Origin: Deltaproteobacteria bacterium
GTDB lineage: Bacteria; Bdellovibrionota; UBA1018
Reading direction: 5' to 3'
Length of the DNA stretch: 18,638 bases
Assembly: GCA_013286765.1 (NCBI GenBank)
Contig: JABDFB010000042.1
Coordinates: 1-18,638 of the forward strand
The notes under the pieces are model-generated. The model was not told where the DNA came from and did no database searches. It saw nothing but the letters and a program-made list of their open reading frames with translations. The position numbers and the translations under genes are program-made. This document shows positions 15,804 to 18,638 of the stretch, piece after piece (position 1 is the first letter of the stretch; each line of letters opens with the position of its first letter).

Positions 15804-18638
15804 CTAGTGCGCGATTGCCTGAATTTCCTTGATCTCGCATTGCCCCGAAGCCACCGTGCCGTCAGAGGTAAGATAAGCTCGAACATAAAGCGTACCCGTA
15901 CCACGCTGTGTAACAAAGCTACCAATATTGGAATCAACAGTGCTTGCCAAATTGGCGCCGAGAAAACCCGTCGTATTGAGCGCCCAACTAGAGCCGTTCC
16001 ACGAATACCAATTCGTCTGCGAAGTGTCGTTTGTGATATCGAAACGAGCGCCAAGTAGACAGCCACCACTACCGTAAGTAACGCTAAATCCTAGTAAAGT
16101 AGTGTAAGAAACTCCTGTACCTGTAATGAGCGTGGGAGCTCGCGTGGTATTTGGTCCGAGTGTAACAAGAGATAGCTGCGGAGGAGTGAACGAGCCAGTG
16201 TCGTCCATACTTTCTAGAACGACTTGATATTGCGCATAACGTTTTCCACCTAACGAGAGTCCGCCTGTACAGCCAGTACAACTTGAAAATGTCATTGTAC
16301 CAGAAGATTGACTTGACGTAGCATTGTTAGAGTTCGTGAAATAGGTTTTATTCGTTCCATCCGGACCTACCCAGTTAGCGCCAGTGGGGTCGTCGCTACA
16401 GTTAGAGGTCGTGCACGAACGTGCGCGGAATTTAACCCGGTTCACTTGATAGAGTTCCGACATCTGCAAAGGTGTTAGCTTTTGGTTAAAAATGGCCACT
16501 TCATCAATTGAGCCATTGAAGAATTGAGGAATAGCTCCCCCGAAGTTACCAGCGATCGTATCAAAGGAATATCCGATTGCGATAGGACCCGTTGTCGAAT
16601 TATTACCGTTTAAATTAAATGGCTGGTTTTGGAGTGAACCACTGAAACCGCCTCCGCTCCCAAAATCTCCTGCTGGAAAAGTACCATCAACGCTCATCCA
16701 CAAGAAGGTGCCGTCAAATGAGACCGCTACGTGGTGCCAATTTCCTGTTGTAGCAAACGAAGGAAATGGAATCGCGGCTTGGGAATCACAAAGATAAACG
16801 GTGATTCCCGCGCTGTTGGCAACCGCGGCGACAGGAGCCGTACCTGAAGCTGCTTTTAGCTCGGAGGCGCGATATTGGTATAGTCGCAGTGAATTATTAC
16901 CAGTACCGCAGCTTGTGGCACTATTTCCAGCGCCGAAAAATCCGCCACCCGTTAAAGATGCATTATTGATCCACATACTAACGGCAGCCGGTGTAGTAAT
17001 AGTGGAGAGTATGGACTGCAAGTACCCCGTTGATCCATCAAAAGTAGCTGCTTTGTTCAATTGACCGGTCGATCCAAACGTGGTGGTGCCGTGAGCCGTA
17101 GCAGTGTAGCCCGAAGAACTGGAGTCGGCTGCAGTAGTAGGTCCGGCATCATCTAAATGCCAGAGACCGTAAAGGCTGGCGAGGATGCCGTTACTACCGC
17201 TATTGGGAGTGGCGTAGCTAAGAGCCGTGTTAGTGATCCAGGACAATGCGTCCCAGGCAATAGAATTACCACTGTCCATAATCCGGGAGTTAAGTGTACC
17301 AGAAAAGGTAGGTGCCTGACGGGCATAAATTGTTGCAATATCGGCGGCAGACAAAGCTGTGTTCCATATGGCAAATTCATCCAGGTAGCCATTAATTGAG
17401 CTAAAACCATCGGATCCTATTTTAAGTGTATTCCCAACAGTATTCCATGAAGCTGCATTCATCGAAGCGCACAGCACTCCATCAACATAAATCTTAGCTG
17501 TAGTTCCGTCAAAGGTTGTAGCCATGTGCATCCACTCATTGATTCTAATTGACGGAAAACAGTCTAGATCATTATTCCAACCATAATATCTGAGTCCAGT
17601 AAGTGTATTGCAGCCTATACAAAGTCCTTGCGCTGCATTGTTGGATTGCGTACCCCAAAAATAAATAACGTATGTAGAACCAATTGCTTTTGGGTAATAC
17701 CAAAGTGAAGCCGTTCGCGAAGTCGATCCAGTTGGAACTCCGGATGATGCAACCGTAATCCAATCGCTCCCGCCAAAATTGAGTGTCTGATTCAGTTTTC
17801 CGTTCACGTATTTGAAATTGCCTGAGCTGGTACTGACCGTACCAGTAAGTGCCGAACCTCCGGAAGGGATCGTGGACGTGACCGAGGCCGGTGAATTGCC
17901 TAAGGTGCCATTCATATTCCAATAGTTAACAATATTTGAATAACTCGGAGTCCAATCAGCGCTAAATTCAACGTTGTTGGTAGTCGTTCCACTTGTAGTA
18001 ACTGTGACCGTATTTGAGGCGAGAGTGACTCCCGTCGACGAGTTAGCTGTATCAAATCCCTGACATCCCAAGCTACTTGCATTGGTGAGAAAATCAAGTT
18101 GAGTGATGGGAAGACTGATTTTTATTGAATTACTCGTGTAGATGAGGGAAGAGCTGGCCGTAAAAGAAGAGGATGTGGACGAGGATGGAAACCAACCTGT
18201 AAAAGTGGCTACAGCAGTCGCGGGAATTTGAAGTACGTTTGGAGTTCCTGAAATTGGAATCACCGGAGTAACGGTCAGGTAGTATGTTCCGGCCGTACTT
18301 CCCATCGTCCAAGTGACTGAGGCATGACCATTAATATCCGTAGTTACAAGTCCTGCGGAGAGCTTCCCGGCATTGGCGTCAATACTAAAGGATAATACAA
18401 TATAAGGTATAGGATAACCTGCCAGGTCATCTACTTCTACTTCGATTGGAAGTGCTAGTTCACTATTCACGTTAGCACTTTGGCCAGAGCCCATCTTAAC
18501 TTGAAGGTGATCCGCTTTGATTCCGAATATATAGGATGACCCAGGTCGAAAATTTTCAGGAGCTGTTGATTGCTTTAATCCCAATGGATTACACGCAGAA
18601 AAGCAAGTGATGGCTAAGACCGTTCCGATAGTTATCCT
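15804..18638 (-). CDS. Large lipoprotein with Ig-like (Big-1) and two LamG/jelly-roll domains (partial, 5' end off window)
   Basis: About 944 residues are visible and the frame runs open to the right edge, so the start codon is outside. The first visible residues (TVLAITCFSAC) end in a lipobox with the acylated Cys encoded at 18591-18593, placing the mature protein on the cell envelope. From TTG 18584, residues about 25-130 resemble a bacterial Ig-like Big-1 domain (LALPIEVEVDDLAGYPI, DINGHASVTW). A Ser-rich linker (133-148) follows. The first LamG-like domain spans about 215-425 (YLDEFAIWNTALS) and the second about 465-715 (LWHLDD, WHHVAVSFDGT, SIDEVAIFNQKLT). Each is followed by a shorter beta-rich module, and a further one extends to the C-terminus. 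The role is probably adhesion or glycan binding at the surface; the ligand is unknown. It converges on the PAP2 gene and has no partner in the window. Confidence 0.88.
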   Translation of the reverse strand, partial: RITIGTVLAITCFSACNPLGLKQSTAPENFRPGSSYIFGIKADHLQVKMGSGQSANVNSELALPIEVEVDDLAGYPIPYIVLSFSIDANAGKLSAGLVTTDINGHASVTWTMGSTAGTYYLTVTPVIPISGTPNVLQIPATAVATFTGWFPSSSTSSSFTASSSLIYTSNSIKISLPITQLDFLTNASSLGCQGFDTANSSTGVTLASNTVTVTTSGTTTNNVEFSADWTPSYSNIVNYWNMNGTLGNSPASVTSTIPSGGSALTGTVSTSSGNFKYVNGKLNQTLNFGGSDWITVASSGVPTGSTSRTASLWYYPKAIGSTYVIYFWGTQSNNAAQGLCIGCNTLTGLRYYGWNNDLDCFPSIRINEWMHMATTFDGTTAKIYVDGVLCASMNAASWNTVGNTLKIGSDGFSSINGYLDEFAIWNTALSAADIATIYARQAPTFSGTLNSRIMDSGNSIAWDALSWITNTALSYATPNSGSNGILASLYGLWHLDDAGPTTAADSSSSGYTATAHGTTTFGSTGQLNKAATFDGSTGYLQSILSTITTPAAVSMWINNASLTGGGFFGAGNSATSCGTGNNSLRLYQYRASELKAASGTAPVAAVANSAGITVYLCDSQAAIPFPSFATTGNWHHVAVSFDGTFLWMSVDGTFPAGDFGSGGGFSGSLQNQPFNLNGNNSTTGPIAIGYSFDTIAGNFGGAIPQFFNGSIDEVAIFNQKLTPLQMSELYQVNRVKFRARSCTTSNCSDDPTGANWVGPDGTNKTYFTNSNNATSSQSSGTMTFSSCTGCTGGLSLGGKRYAQYQVVLESMDDTGSFTPPQLSLVTLGPNTTRAPTLITGTGVSYTTLLGFSVTYGSGGCLLGARFDITNDTSQTNWYSWNGSSWALNTTGFLGANLASTVDSNIGSFVTQRGTGTLYVRAYLTSDGTVASGQCEIKEIQAIAH

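Noticed and set aside
15644..16069. Minus-strand 141-codon frame across the PAP2 end and the LamG gene
   Set aside because: Shadow of the LamG lipoprotein and PAP2 genes in another frame; arginine-rich composition typical of out-of-frame reading.

Overview
The window looks like a chromosomal segment of a Gram-negative bacterium. The best guess is a member of the Bdellovibrionota / former Deltaproteobacteria. This lineage call is inference from gene content (DAP-type MurE, PASTA-bearing FtsI, PilZ protein, class III prepilin-like protein, LamG lipoprotein); no rRNA or other direct marker is present. Genes are densely packed and no stretch over 300 bases lacks a gene.

Left half (1 to about 10,000, minus strand): a division and cell-wall (dcw) cluster, transcribed right to left. 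It runs from a short penicillin-binding transpeptidase (8745-10004) through rsmH, ftsL, ftsI (with a C-terminal PASTA domain), murE, mraY and murD to ftsW, which runs off the left edge. These genes make the lipid-linked peptidoglycan precursor (MurE, MurD, MraY) and polymerise and cross-link it at the septum (FtsW, FtsI, FtsL). Two things depart from the usual order. murF is absent between murE and mraY, and a transpeptidase gene sits upstream of rsmH where mraZ normally lies. The roughly 280 bp between ftsI and murE hold a large near-perfect inverted repeat whose right arm contains the last codons and stop of ftsI.

Middle (10,005-14,122, plus strand): a divergent, repeat-containing intergenic region, then a tight gene string. 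It comprises mreB (rod-shape actin), a PilZ c-di-GMP-binding protein, a short AMACR-like CoA-transferase/racemase, rlmE (23S rRNA methyltransferase) and a stand-alone RibD-type reductase. Most junctions overlap, so one transcript is likely. mreC and mreD do not follow mreB.

Right part (14,107-18,638): a small class III prepilin/TadE-like gene (minus) lies back to back with a membrane-anchored TlpA-type thioredoxin gene (plus). The latter appears frameshifted in an A7 run near its end. A PAP2-family membrane phosphatase follows on the plus strand. Convergent to it is a large lipoprotein gene (minus), cut by the right edge, with a lipobox, a Big-1-like Ig domain and two LamG/jelly-roll domains.

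The items most worth a second look are the ftsI-murE inverted repeat, the murF gap together with murE's differing codon use, and the A7 frameshift in the thioredoxin gene.
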